Part shown: positions 1 to 12,500 of the stretch, piece by piece
Numbering within the stretch: position 1 is the stretch's first letter
Layout: each line of letters starts with the position of its first letter
DNA from: Rhipidocladum racemiflorum
Lineage: Eukaryota > Streptophyta > Magnoliopsida > Poales > Poaceae
Direction: 5' to 3'
Assembly (NCBI GenBank): GCA_036346355.1
Contig: CM070580.1
Location: 19,583,374 to 19,647,373 of the forward strand
Length of the DNA: 64,000 nt
Notes under the pieces: generated by a model
Database searches by the model: none
What the model was told of the DNA's origin: nothing
What the model saw: only the letters and a program-made list of their open reading frames with translations
Made by a program: the position numbers and the translations under genes

Positions 1-930
1 GGAGGAAGCTAAAGCAATCCGGCTTAGGACAAATGCTTGCTAAGAAAAGCTTCATTTTCATGCGTGTGCGACGGCAGAGCTATACTGTACCTCTATGGCT
101 CATTGCTAGAGAGTATAGGCAGTCGCCCATCCTGCCCAGGTTGTGGATCAGGGGATTGTTGATGCCAAAAAAACGTGACGAAGGGTTAATCGGCAATCAG
201 CACATGCAAACATCGGGTTTAATTTGGATGTGGACGTGCCAGCCGATTTGATCATGCAATCAGCAAAAGAGATAGATGTGATTCAATCAGTTGTTAAGCC
301 TATTTACTTCTTGAATAACAATATAATCTAAATAGTTGTTCAAGCCGATTAGATTAAAAGTAATCGATAAATTTAAACAGCCTAATTGAGCTGATTAGAA
401 AGGACAAAGGTAGTTTTTTTTCCCAAAAAGGCGAGATGCATAATAAGATCCGGGAAAAACAAACTTGAGTTGGTGTAAGTCAACGAAATTAATAATCGGC
501 GATAGCAACTTTATTGATCAAGTGAATTAGAGAGGAAGGATTACAAATCTAGAATTATATTCCTAGCCGACGTAAAAGTAAAAAGTAATGCGAGTTGATT
601 GACTGATTGTTCGATCCTTTCTATAATGACCATCGTCTTCTTTTATAGCGTTTGGACCGATCGTGCTCTCCTTGGACTCTCGTAAAATACTGTCCGTATC
701 AATTTCAACTTCCTCAAAATAATCTTTCCATTGAAATTGATGTTGATTTTATTCTATTCGGCTTTTATACCGATCTTACTCTTGTTGTAATTTGTAGCGG
801 TCGTAACTTTCTAAAATAATATCCTTTGATTCGACATTAGTCTTATCTTAATTCCATTTTATTTCAAACAAATTTGCCAAATTAGTAGTCCTACCAAATC
901 GGCCATGCACCAAACTCTGCTGTCAACACA
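1..930 (-). repeat. Decayed 3' LTR and flank of a Tat-lineage Ty3/gypsy element (reverse orientation)
   Basis: The right edge, around 918-946, matches the LTR/polypurine junction of Tat-B (56905-56930) read in reverse: an LTR end ...CAACACA followed by TATGCCCACCATTTTT. A TATA-like segment near 635-650 (CTTTTATAGCG) lies where the reversed Tat-B LTR has CCTTTTATAACACG. Several GCCGAT/ATCGGC words and decayed variants occur. Divergence from Tat-B is large, so this is an old or related-family copy. The left boundary is probably outside the window. Confidence 0.45.
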
Positions 931-1520
931 TATGCCCACCATTTTTGAGAGATCGCGTGAATCTTCGAAAAATCAGTAGTATCAATTAAACTGCAAAATA
1001 TCAACCAACGCCATCGAGATTCATCGTTCCAACTTCCCAACCATTTTTCGCACCTTTTGCGGCAATTTCCTTGCGCAAATCATGTGAACCCGTAATCTTG
1101 TGCATTAACTACATTAAAAGTTTACAAAAATTACTCGCCGACACCACCAAGTTTACCCTTCTATAAATATGAGGCTCATTCATCCATCATTTTCACGCGC
1201 TCAAGCTTTCAATTCCTCCTACATTGGCTTGAACTCATTCCCTTGGCTCTTCATTCCATCGGCTCGATCGAACCCATAGATCCCAACCAGGTATTCTTCC
1301 CTGTCCCTGATTGTGAACTCAGTATTACCTAGGACCGGTAGGAAAACCCTAACCCATTGGCTATCATAGAGCAAGAAATATCTAGGCTTCCTTTGAAGAC
1401 TTCAAATATAATATAGCGGGGTGGAGTAAAAGGTTTAGAGCTTAGTCGACTGCTCTAGATGGGTGGCTTGATTGGTTTAATCGAATAGCAGCCCAAAAGC
1501 TACTTATGTGGGAACAAATG
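931..1520 (+). pseudogene. Remnant of the Tat antisense gene: promoter block and broken PMD-like N-terminus
   Basis: On the + strand, antisense to the retroelement, a TATA box (TATAAATATGAGG, from 1162) is identical in its core to the one in front of the antisense gene of Tat-B (56735-56742, minus strand). Conceptual translation from about 1290 to 1500 resembles the N-terminal segment of the Tat-B antisense product (QVFFP against QVLIP; EISRLPL against EIPRLPL) but contains several stop codons. At about 1550 it switches abruptly to protease sequence on the other strand, so the rest of the antisense gene and the integrase, RNase H and RT regions are deleted. Assignment rests on resemblance to Tat-B within this window. 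Confidence 0.5.
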
Positions 1521-1563
1521 GGAATCACATAATGCCTCCCATTATATTTAGGCAATTCCTCTC

Positions 1564-2460
1564 TCAACGATCAAAGGTGCCCGACCTTACATTGATCGGG
1601 ATCACACTCGTATGATTGATACATATGAAGTCACAATCTTCGAGCACCTTACCCAATATGCACTCAACCCCATCATACTGCCAATTAGCTTCTGAACTGG
1701 CCATGGCTATGTGAGCAGATGTATCAGCCTTGATAACCTTGACCTCATCGTCATTCCATTGTATCAACTTTTGATGTATAGTCGATGTAATGCAAAAGTT
1801 AGCATGTATCCAATCCCTTCCAAGCAATACACTATAGCTTCCTCTGGCATCAACCATAAATAAAACCGTTGGCAAAGTTTTGCTACCGTATGTGAGCTTT
1901 GTCACCATGATGTCTTTTGCTTTCGTGGGGTCCCCGGTGAAGCCATTCAACACCATGTTAGTTTTGACGATATTTTCATCAGACTTGCCCAACTTTTTGC
2001 AAGTTGAGAAGGTATCAAATTAACGGTAGCCCCACCATCCACCAACATCCTTGATATTGGCTTATTGTTGCTGTGGCTTTTCAAGGATGGCATCCTGCGA
2101 GCTAAAGCGCAGTTGGGCAAACGATTCTTTAGCCAATATCGCACATACCTTGAATTCTACAGGCAGTGTAAATGCCATGTCGATATCCATCGATGGTGGC
2201 AAATCATTGCGAATAATGGGGGAATATAAATCGTCAACTGAATCAAATTCTTCCCGAATGACTTCCTTTTTCCTCTATTCCTTCTTGATTGGCTCGATTG
2301 GATGAAGCTCATTGAACTCTTTGTCCCTCCTTTTTTCACGATCGGTTGCCCTCAATTCTTGAGTTCTCAAATGTTGAAGCTGTCTCCTTTATGACTTAAT
2401 CAATCTTGGAGGACACCACCGTGGCTTAGACTCTATCGGCTTCCGTATCTTGCTGATCAA
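1564..2460 (-). pseudogene. Tat-lineage gag/protease remnant
   Basis: The minus strand encodes fragments homologous to the Tat-B protease region at 49560-50150. A retropepsin segment with LVDGGATVNLI lies around 2000-2060, followed by segments with TNMVLNGFTGDPT and SVLLGRDWIHANFCI near 1780-1960. The frame changes between 1947 and 2144, so no intact protein is made. The Asp-Gly-Gly active-site form is typical of Tat elements. Motif density (AGCCGAT) is much lower than in the homologous Tat-B segment. Confidence 0.7.
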
Positions 2461-2464
2461 ATTC

Positions 2465-3563
2465 ACCTCTGTAACAGAGGTGTAGGTTAAACACATACCA
2501 ATGCAATAGTATACGCCTTACTAGGGGAGAAGTGGGACATCGGGATGTGAAACCATTTGTCATACTTAGTGTACAAATATCTTATGCGCCATAGTAATGG
2601 TTTGTCGGTACTGGGTTGGTGCAAAGTTAGAATTAAGTAATGTAAAAGTTATATATGATTTCTCTGCGACACACCAAAGGAAGTGTGTTACATTTGCATT
2701 GCAAAAGGAGATAATCATTCTCTGTGGGAAAAATTGTATACCTCTGTCGAGTTAAAACTAATCAATTAGCCACGCTCATGGTCAGGAGCACTTGGTAAAG
2801 ACATCATATAGTTATAATTTTGAGATTTTCATAAAATAAACTAGAATTGGAAAATTTGGAGAAATTTACCTTATAGATGATTCACTGCTAGGCCATGTGT
2901 TGGCTAGGTTGATTTCAGCTGTTGAGTCGTGTGTTGGCAAAAGAATGAAATTGTGCCGTGTGTTGGCTAGAAAAATGACGTGATAGATGCTTATGATCAT
3001 TTAAGTTATACTATTATTTATGCTTATTATTTTACTTACTTTTCAAATTTCTTTACAAGTTATGCTTTTAATTTACTATTTTGAATTTACATTCAATTCA
3101 GCTTTATGCAAATAACTGTAGTAGCCTTCTTTGTATCAGCTTACTTGTTATTAGGATTTGCAAACACTTCAAGTGTTGCTGAGTACACAATGTACTCAAC
3201 CTTGCTATTAATGTTGTTTTATGTGAAGAAATAGATTATCCCGAAGATAGTTATGTTGATGTAGAATACGAGGATAACGATAATGCTTTAATCTCAAGTT
3301 TTACCTTATCAGTTTCCTGTGAAAAATCGATAGTTAGGCATACGACAAGATAAAGTTATCTTTACTATATTAATTTTTGTCTTGTAATAATTTTATGTAA
3401 GAACTGCTTTCGTTGATAAATGTAATAAAATATGATGCATGATTGTGATTGCAATTTGTGTATATGTGTGCTAGCTACTGATCACAGGACTAGCATAGAA
3501 CGCATATATATAACCTTTCTTTTATGATGCACAATATTATAAAAGGGACGGTCTCACACGACT
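2465..3563. other. AT-rich transposon-derived filler, no gene recognised
   Basis: No coding potential or clean element boundary is visible on either strand. A GCTGAGTACACAATGTACTC-type segment near 3178-3200 resembles the GAGTGAGTACAGACGTACTC segment at 15671-15690 in the CDC16 intron element, suggesting both come from similar repeats. It separates two diverged copies of the antisense-promoter block (988-1290 and 3564-3866). Confidence 0.35.
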
Positions 3564-3900
3564 AAAATGCAGAATATCGATCGACCACATTGAGATTTAG
3601 CATTCCAACTTCCCAACCATTTTTCATGCCATTCGCGGTAATTCCCCCCGTAAATCATGTGAACGCACAATCTTATGCATTAACTGCGGTAAATGTTCAC
3701 AAAAATTACCCGCCGATGCCTTCGAGTTACCCCACTACAAATATGAGGCTTATTTATCCGTCATTTTCATGTACTCAAGCTCTCAATTCCTCCTTCATTG
3801 ACTTGAACTCACTTCCTTGGCTCTTCATTCCATCGGCTCGATCAAACACAGAAATTTCCCGTGAATAAAGGTCAATTCTTGTATTCAAACGGGCTCTTGA
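3564..3900 (+). repeat. Second copy of the Tat antisense-gene promoter block
   Basis: This is a direct, diverged repeat of 988-1320. Both share TTCCCAACCATTTTT, a block ending in ACAAAAATTACCCGCCG, an AAATATGAGGCT segment and CTTCATTCCATCGGCTCGAT. The TATA box has decayed to TACAAATA (3736-3743). No PMD-like reading frame follows. It probably marks a second Tat remnant in the same orientation. Confidence 0.5.
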
Positions 3901-4134
3901 CGTTTGGAGTTGTTCATAAATGGTGACCTAGTCCTGACTCCTAATCCATGGCTCCGCGGGATTGGACGCGATCGTGCAATGATGTGCGATGGTTGAGCTT
4001 CGTATTGCAGCCTCTCTGGCAGAATCGCAGTATAAAATCTTCAAGTTTAAAAATGGAGCTAGCGATATCATTCCAACTGTTGAGCCATTGAGAGTGTAAA
4101 CTTTGGTATTTGGCACAAGAGCCAAATAGGGCAA

Positions 4135-4509
4135 GCTATTGTATATTTATACTCAATTACTCATTTCACCGGGGATCAAGATTATAACTGTGTGCATTAG
4201 AGATAAGCAATGTAAAATAGAAAACAAACTATCAACAAACCATTGCCGTATCAATAAAGTAACAACATATGCAATTAGAGATTGTCTTCTATATGACTCT
4301 TTTAACAATTCCCATCAGTCTCAACTGGTATCTAGTAGATTGAGATTGTTTCTGAGTTGTTGAAACACTGGGTTTACCAATGCCTTTGTAAATATATCTA
4401 CAGTTTGATTCTTTGATGAAACAAACCAAACCTTTAGTGCTTTGCATGCAACTTGCTCATGAACAAAGTGAAAATCCACTTCAATATGCTCTGTCCTTGC
4501 ATGAAACAT
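4135..4509 (-). pseudogene. Ty1/copia RNase H C-terminal fragment and adjoining 3' LTR edge
   Basis: The minus strand from 4509 to 4321 encodes the C-terminus of a copia RNase H (HIEVDFHFVHEQV, then KALKVWFVSSKNQTVDIFTK and a QLRNNLNL tail), a very characteristic family ending. Beyond it, also on the minus strand, a purine tract (GACTGATGGGAAT) is followed by TGTTAAAAGAG, which looks like the start of a 3' LTR (right edge near 4307). The rest of gag-pol is absent. Confidence 0.7.
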
Positions 4510-4735
4510 TGGGTTGGCTGTTAGTACATTGCTCCAAGATTATTACACCACAACACATATGTTCTTGCTTGAAATATGCATTCATACGATGTATTGGAGA
4601 TTCATATAATCACGTGTAGCTTCATGCCACGTAGCGTAGGTTAGATGTCTGCACAGATTCAAACAAACAATTAGATTCAATTCCCTGAATCTCATCTTTT
4701 AATCTGTTCGCCGGTAGAATGTCGTGCTGATAACG

Positions 4736-4954
4736 TGTTAGACAACATCGCTATCGAATAGTCCGGGATTGCCTAATAGATCTGAACTGGAGAACACAGA
4801 GAGAGGGAGAGAGACACAATATGAGGAGGAACTGACTGCTTTATTATTCTGATTGCACGTGTTACAATGGGGTGATCTCTGTCTCCTATTTATAACAAAA
4901 AACTAGGGTTTAGAGAGAGTCCACATGGGCTACGATAGGCCCGGTTTCGTAACA
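4736..4954 (-). repeat. Ty1/copia-type LTR with adjacent primer-binding site
   Basis: The segment begins TGTTAGACAAC and ends TTTCGTAACA, giving TGTTA...TAACA termini. Immediately outside the left end, on the minus strand, is CGTTATCAGCACGAC, a copia-like primer-binding site, so this is a 5' LTR in reverse orientation. Only about 230 bp separate it from the RNase H tail at 4509, implying a large internal deletion or two different elements. It lies about 215 bp upstream of the likely CDC16 start codon. Confidence 0.6.
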
Positions 4955-5168
4955 CCATTCACATCACGGAAGTGACCCGCGGCGAATTCTCCGACCAACC
5001 CGTTTATTTCTTCATTTACGTTTTTTCGTTTTGTTTTTCTTAAGAAACCCAACTCCGCGAACCCTAGTTCTAATGTTGGATACGAAATCCGGTTTCCCTC
5101 CCGTGCCGCCCTCCTCCCGCGCAGCTGCACCGAACCCCAAGCGGGGGAGAGGAGAAGGCGAGGCGGAG
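4955..5168 (+). promoter_or_regulatory. CDC16 proximal promoter / 5' leader
   Basis: This short unique segment lies between the copia LTR and the start codon preferred here (5169). No clear TATA box is visible. Position 5073 is an ATG in the same frame as 5169 with no stop between them, so part of this leader may be translated. Little regulatory sequence of the original promoter remains between LTR and gene. Confidence 0.4.
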
Positions 5169-6468
5169 ATGAGGGAGGAGGTGGTGGAGCGGCTGCGTGG
5201 GGTGGTGCGGGACAGCGTCGGGAAGCACCTCTACGCGTCCGCCATCTTCCTCGCCGACAAGGTGGCCGCGGCCACGGGCGACCCCGCCGACGTCTACATG
5301 CTAGCCCAGGCGCTCTTCCTCGGCCGCCAATTCCGCCGCGCGCTCCACCTCCTCAACTCATCCCGCCTCCTCCGCGACCTCCGGTTCCGCTTCCTCGCCG
5401 CCAAGTGCCTCGTGAGCTCTACTCCCCCACCTTTTTTTTTCCACTCTCCCTCCGTCATTTCGTCGAACGCGTTGCGTGCGTGTCGATAAGTCCGTTTTCT
5501 CTCCCTGGTTTGTGTCGCTGCGCTCGGCCGCGTGCTCGAGCTTCGTTACCAGCTGCGGGTTTGGCGTGAACATTTTGTCAGTCCGGCGCATCGTGGTACT
5601 GTGGTAGAGTATTTTGATTCTCGATAAAATTCTCTTGATGCGCTTTCAGCTGGAGACGTTTGAGCTGGATTTGGCCATTTTGTTACACATTGCGCCCCCC
5701 AATGGCTATAGCTGCGGGTTTCGTTTTCGGTCTGTAGTCAAATGGCCCACGAGTGCGTTGAAGTGATAAGCAGGATACACTTGCCTTGTTGAGTTGTTTC
5801 AATGGGAAGTTTTTTTTTACTTGGGTATTCCATCAATCATATTGGGTGCTTGAGCTCGGTTCTGGTTAGCTGGTTTGATTTGAACCTTTGATTGAGCGGA
5901 TTGCATGCTCCTGCTTTGGATTGCTAGAGGAAAGAATATGTGCTGACTGTTGAGTGGTATACATGTCAATATAATAAACTGTTTATGTGTTTTGACCACT
6001 TATGCGACCAATCTCCCTGCTACTTAGAAAAAAAAAATCTGAATTCCTTATCGGGGGAAGGATCAAAAGACCTGCATGGAATTAGTGGTGTAGTTTGATG
6101 TATCTCCAAACAATGGAACAGTGAAGCATATACAAAGAGTTTGTGATGTAGTACAAAATTGTCTGATTTATTATTTGTATACAATACTTTATCGTCTATT
6201 TTAGAAAGCCAAAGGCTTTTGATTTTTCTATTCCTAGGTTTTTTTAGTTTGTTAACTTAGCAACAAGTTTTATCTTTGATCTTTTCGTATGCTGCATCAC
6301 TTCACACTTTTTTTCATTGGTCAGGAGGAGTTGAAAGAATGGCACCAGTGTTTGATGATGCTTGGGGATGCCAAAGTAGATGAGCATGGAAATGTTCTTG
6401 ATCAGGATGATGGCGGTGACATCTATTTTGACAAGGATGCTGAAGATCACGAGATCAATGTGTGATAA

Positions 6469-6502
<34 letters not shown>

Positions 6503-9500
6503 CTCACTTTGAGTAAGTGGTATGATGATCACTTATTATTGTGATTCTTGCTTGCCAGATCAAATCAGCTATATGTTTCTTACGTGGCAAGGCGTATGAA
6601 GCACTGGACAATCGTGATCTTGCTCGGCAATGGTGAAATCAGCAACTTTCATATATTTTTCTTTTCATTAAATGCGTGTATATTTCAAAACAGTATCACC
6701 ATCTTCAGTGTATTCAGTGACATTGGCAATGCAGTTATTTCAAGTGTTTCTTTTTTGTACACCTTTTAAGTTGAGTTGATTAGCGAACATAGTTAAACAA
6801 CTGTCCGGTACAAGGAAATAAAGCTGCTTTTGCCTGCTATTTTCTTTATATAAAAATAAAATTGACAGTAGGGTTAATCTTTCTTCTGCTAATCAGTGTT
6901 TATTTTTTTGTTTGCTTGTGGCTAATCAGTTTGGTTAAGCTGGCTTGATGACTTCCTTCTATTCATCTATTGTTACCTCAGGTACAAGGCGGCAATTAAA
7001 GCGGATCCTTTGTGTTATGAGGTGAGAAGAATCGTATTAGTCTGTAAACTAAAGATATTACAACCGTTGTTAGTTTTTTCATTTAAATGAACTGTCCCTC
7101 ATAATTAATATTACACACGGAAAATACAGGTGTCATTGTTGTTAGATTTCGATGCGAAATTCCATATGCATGAGTACACACAAACGAAATTTAATGTATG
7201 AATAATTCTACTGGTTTCACGTTTACTTTGTCATGTCTTTCCTTGATTGGGTAGTCTGAACTTTCTTACGGGGTTTGACTTGCTGAGTCAACTATGGACC
7301 TAGGCACGATATGTATGATAGTATCGCAGGTTAGATGCAGTAAGCCGATATCTGATCACTTAATGTACCTGACATCTGACTTTCAGAATATTGTGGACAT
7401 GAGCCGTAGGTTGTAGCCCTATAATGTTGTAACTTGTGGTGACAACTGGCAAATGATAACAACCTAACTCTGATACACCCTAGTCTGTTATTGTTTTTTC
7501 CACTTTCCAGCGATGTTGAAAATAGAAATGAGTGCGTAGCATTGTACAAAACAACATCACCAATTCAATTCTTAGCCATCATAGCACCGGTTGAGGATAA
7601 AGTTACCAGTGGATTGATATTGTGGGAACATCTTATAGATAGTTAAATCACATGATATGATGTACTGTGGTATTCTCATTTGGTATGCTCCTAACTACTA
7701 TTTTTAATGTACATGTCAGGCTCTTGAATGCCTTGTTGATAATTACATGTTAACATGCGAGGAAGGTATGCTTCAAACTGGCTTTTTTTTAATCTTGAGA
7801 TTTGCTTATATCATGAGTGTTAGTGTTAAGTCTTGCGTTGCTTTGTAGAACTGCATTATCCAGTTATCATCTTTTTTTTCCTTCCGTAAAACTGTGCACT
7901 GTAATAATTTTTAATTAGATATGAGCTACAAAAGCTATATATGCATTACCAACTAGATAAGCTTGACAAAATCAGCCTGCTCGTCTGTCTGGAAACTGCA
8001 TCCTTTAAAGATATTTCTGTTAAATATCATGATGTCTATTGTCATTACTAGTAATATATAGAACATGTTTTACCTGCAATCCTCTCTTAGTTCTCAGCAT
8101 ATTGAAACCTAAGTATGGTGCAACGATATATCTCAGAGTCTGAGTTATTGTCCTCTCTGCAATTTGGAAAAGAAGATGGGTGGCTGTCAGCAGTCTACTC
8201 ATGTTTGGTTAGGAAGGTACCTGACTAAGTAACTACAATGCTCTATGCATTTCATGCAAGTAAATAATTGATGTGTTTGGTCTTCATTTATTTTTCCTGT
8301 TGGTCATCGTTTCTTTTATGTCCTTTTAGCATGAAAAAGAATATGTAGTGGAAGCAAAATTCAAGGAACTTGAACGAGAATCTTGCAGTATTTCATCTTC
8401 GAATTCTGTCCAAACACTGAAAAACAACATCGACATTTTGGCTTGCAAAGCTGAATACTACCATCAGAGTGGAGAGTATCAAAAATGTTTTGAACTCACA
8501 TCTATGTAAGTTGGTGACTATCCTGTTGCACTTTTGTTTCCTCAACCAATGTCGATTTTGCATCCTTATAACAAAATATCTATCTCAGGTTACTTGAAAG
8601 AGATCCTTTTCATTTGAAATGCATGTTAGTTCATTTGGCTGCTGCAATGGAGCTTGGTCATTCCAATGATCTTTATCTTTTGGCATGCAATTTAGTGAAG
8701 GATTATCCTCAAAAGTGAGTATCAACCGTAATATTTGATTATTATCTTTCAGAATTTGATCTAATGACCCCATAAGATAAATGTTGTTAGAAAAACTCAG
8801 CAGTGCCTGAGTTTTCCTTTCATTTGCATATTGAGCAATTTGAGATATAATGACAGTCTTAAGTGTAATATATATGCATCTTTCTACAGTACTTTAATTT
8901 TTAGTGCCATCTGTAAAATTTAACCTTAGCAGCACAAACAGCATGGATAATATTACACTTGTTGGTTTGCAGTTAACTGTGAGCAAAGCACATCATTCTA
9001 ATTTGTGTTCTGATCCATCTGTAGAGCTCTCTCCTGGTTTGCTATTGGCTGCTATTATTACTGTATTAAGAAGTATGATCAAGCAAGGAGATACTTTGGG
9101 TAAGCATACTGTCTTGCTAAGCCATCACCACTGTATTGTTTTCATTTGAATCTTCATTATCTGTCATTTTTGCTCTTTGGTAAAACTACTCAGTTTGGAA
9201 ACTCTGGCACTAATTGCTGTGTTTTGATGGTTACTTTGTTATTTCTCTTGTTTCTCTCGATTAGATCAAAACAAAATATTTGCACTACCATTTTTTGAGA
9301 ACGATGCAGGATGTATCTGGGGATATTCCCATATGCCCTCAAAGACACCAAATGCACTTTGCACTTATATGTTTCTCATCAGCAAAGCCACAGGGTTAGA
9401 TGGGGCATTTTCTCCTGCTTGGATTGGTGCTGGTATTGCTTATGCTGCTCAAGAGGAGGGTGACCAGGCAATGGCTGCATTTCGGACAGCAGCTCGGCTA

Positions 9501-12500
9501 TTTCCTGGGTCAGTAATCCTTTTCCTTTTTCCCCTTGAAAATCCAACATGAACGTTGATGTAAAAATCCAGTTCATTTGTTCTGTTATTCTGATGTACAA
9601 TGGGGCAGAATATTCTTCAAGTTAAGTTGAATTTTTTATACTTTGTGTCAACTTAATATTCTTGGCTTGGGCTTGACAATAGTTATCTTCAGACACTGTA
9701 AATTGGGTTGAACTTGCCTCATTGTTATATTATCTGTTTTAGACGTTTAGGACATAGCCCCAGTCTCATTTTCATTTAAAAATGGACCAGAGTTCACCAT
9801 TGCAGGTTCAGATACATATTACAGATACCCCTAGTAGCACAAGAACAACTAAGAAAAAGCACAACCCGATCAAAGCATAGTGGGTGTGGCGACCCGTATA
9901 ATTAGTCCAGGGTAATAATAGTAACACTGTCATTACACTGAGTTAATTACATGAATCTCGGCACAGTAGCTAACAAAATATCGGGCAACTCGACACTTTA
10001 TCAGTTATTATACCGTGTTCAGGGTGTTGTGATATGAGTAGACTCGGAAAGAGACTGCTCGTATGCACGGGTGCCCGGCCGTTGGCCGGCTCGCACGCGG
10101 TTCGACGAGTTCGTCGTGACGGCGGTGCCTGGGTAGATTAGCTGTTTTCGGAGCTACCGCCTGGGTCTACTTTATTGATAATTAAGCTGTCCTCCTCTTC
10201 CTCTTACAATCTTTATTTATACCCCAATACTGGGTAGCTACTAGTATTCGAAACCAATTCAACTAATCGTAACTACTATGACTCTTAACGCAATACAAGA
10301 ACGTCTCCGACTCATGCACGGCTTGCTTCTCTATTTCCGCCTGGACTCTGCTGCTCTTCTATCCTTGCCCTGCTCCCGTGTTGGTGCCTTCTATAATATA
10401 CACGATCCAGGTTTGTGCGTATATCATCACCCCCCTCCTCCAAACCAAGCTTGTCCTCAAGCTTGAACTCAGGAAATGATCGGCGAAGAACCATAGCATC
10501 CATCCAAGTCGCCTCCTCCTCTGGTTTGTCCGTCCATTGAATCAGGAGCTGCCGCTTACCGTTTTGGAACCGTTGAGCCAAGGCACGGTGAGGAGCTGGT
10601 TCAACTGGATTTGCGGCTGGAGTCATGTCTGGCGGCAGGTCACCCGGCTGACTTGGTGGTGTACCCCGGAATTCCTTGAGCAAGGAGACATGAAAAACAT
10701 TGTGGATGCGTGCATCAGGGGGTAACTTTAGTCGATAAGCCACTGCCCCTACTCGGGCTGCTATCTGAAACGGCCCAAAAAATCGCGGACTCAGTTTGGA
10801 TTGGCGGTAGGGCCGTATGGAGTCTTGTCGATGTTTGTGGAGCTTCAACCAAACCCAAGAATCCACTGGGAACTCGACCTCACGGTGATGCTGGTCGTAG
10901 TGCTGCTTCATTCGGTGTTGAGCCTGAAGAAGATGTGCTCTGGCCTGCTGAAGTAAGGCATCCCTGTCCACCAATGCGCAATCTATCTTGTCAAGTGTCG
11001 TGGCCCCTTGCTGGTACGGTGTCAATGCTGGTGGTGCTCGACCATAGACGAGCTCAAAAGGAGTCATGCGGTGAGCGCTGTGGAAGGAAGTGTTGTAACA
11101 AAATTCCGCCCATGGAATCCATTGTGACCAAGACCTCGGGTTTGCTCCTGCCAAACAGCGAAGGTACATTTGGATGGTGCGGTTGACGACTTCTGTTTGT
11201 CCATCCGTCTGTGGGTGGTATGCTGTGGACATAAGTAGGGCCGTGCCACTCCTTTTAAAAAGATCTTGCCAAAATGCACTTAAGAAGACGGGATCCCGAT
11301 CGGATATGATTGATTCTGGGATCCCATGTAGCCGAACTACCTGATCAAAGAATGTCTTGGCCACTGTAGGAGCTGTTGCCGGTCTTGCAAGGGGTATGAA
11401 ATGAGCATATTTTGACAAGCGGTCGACTACCACCAGAAGTATGGTTTTACCCTGAGATTTGGGTAAATCTGTGATAAAGTCCATCGAGACATCTGACCAG
11501 ACTTGGTGTGGCACGGGAAGTGGTTGGAGAAGCCCCGCAGGTGCCCTTGTGCTGGTCTTGTTTTGTTGGCATACTTCACACTGAGCTATAAAGTGTTCCA
11601 CTGATTTGCGCTGTTTGTTCCAATAATACAAGGGTTGTAGCCGGTGCAATGTCTTCTGAACTCCCTCATGTGTCAAGTTGTGGATGGATGCAATAACTGT
11701 GTTGATCAGCGGAGAAGATGATGGAATAAACAGCCGCTGATCCTTGTACACCAGGCCATCGCGAATCGTCCACTGTGGTTGCGTCGTTGCTGGCGTTGAT
11801 GGAGAGGAAGTCCTGGATTCCTGGCGTAAGATGGCTTGGACTTCAGGATGTAGGCGCAAGATCTCATGCCACTGTGCTCGGGTGATCTCCAGCGGTTCGG
11901 AAATCGCCGTGCAGACGGCTTCCTCCGAATGTATCCGTGATAGTGCATCTGCCGCTTGGTTGTGGCGGCCTGGCTTGTATTCTACTTGGAAATCAAATCC
12001 CATGAGTTTGCTTAGCCAATGCTGTTGTGGCGGTGTAATGAGGGCTTGTTCCAGCAAAAATTTGAGACTGCCGTGGTCGGTGCGTACGGTGAAAGGTTGC
12101 CCCAGAGATACGGTCGCCAATGTCGCACGGATTTAGATAATCCAATGAGCTCTCTTTCGTAAGCCGCCAATTTGGCGTGCCGATCTGCCAACTTCCGACT
12201 GTAATATGCAATGGGATGGCCATGCTGTTGAAGAACTGCCCCAATTCCTGTGCCTGAAGCGTCACATTCGACCACAAACGGGGCGGAAAAGTCGGGCAGT
12301 TGGAGAACCGGTGTGGACACTAAGGCCGTTTTTAGGCGGTGGAAGGCTGCCTCTGCTGCCTCTCCCCAAGAGAAGTTGTGGCGCCGAAGTAAGGCTGTCA
12401 AAGGTTCAGCAATACTGGCATAGTCCCGCACAAATCGCCGGTAATATCCGGTGAGTCCCAGGAATCCTCTCAATGCTGAAATCGTGGCGGGGCGGGGCCA

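Noticed and set aside
7846..7900. Alternative CDC16 exon after TTTGTAG near 7848 (reading ELHYPVI)
   Set aside because: It does not match the family and has no suitable donor; the acceptor at 8134-8136 continues the conserved SLQFGKEDGW segment in frame.
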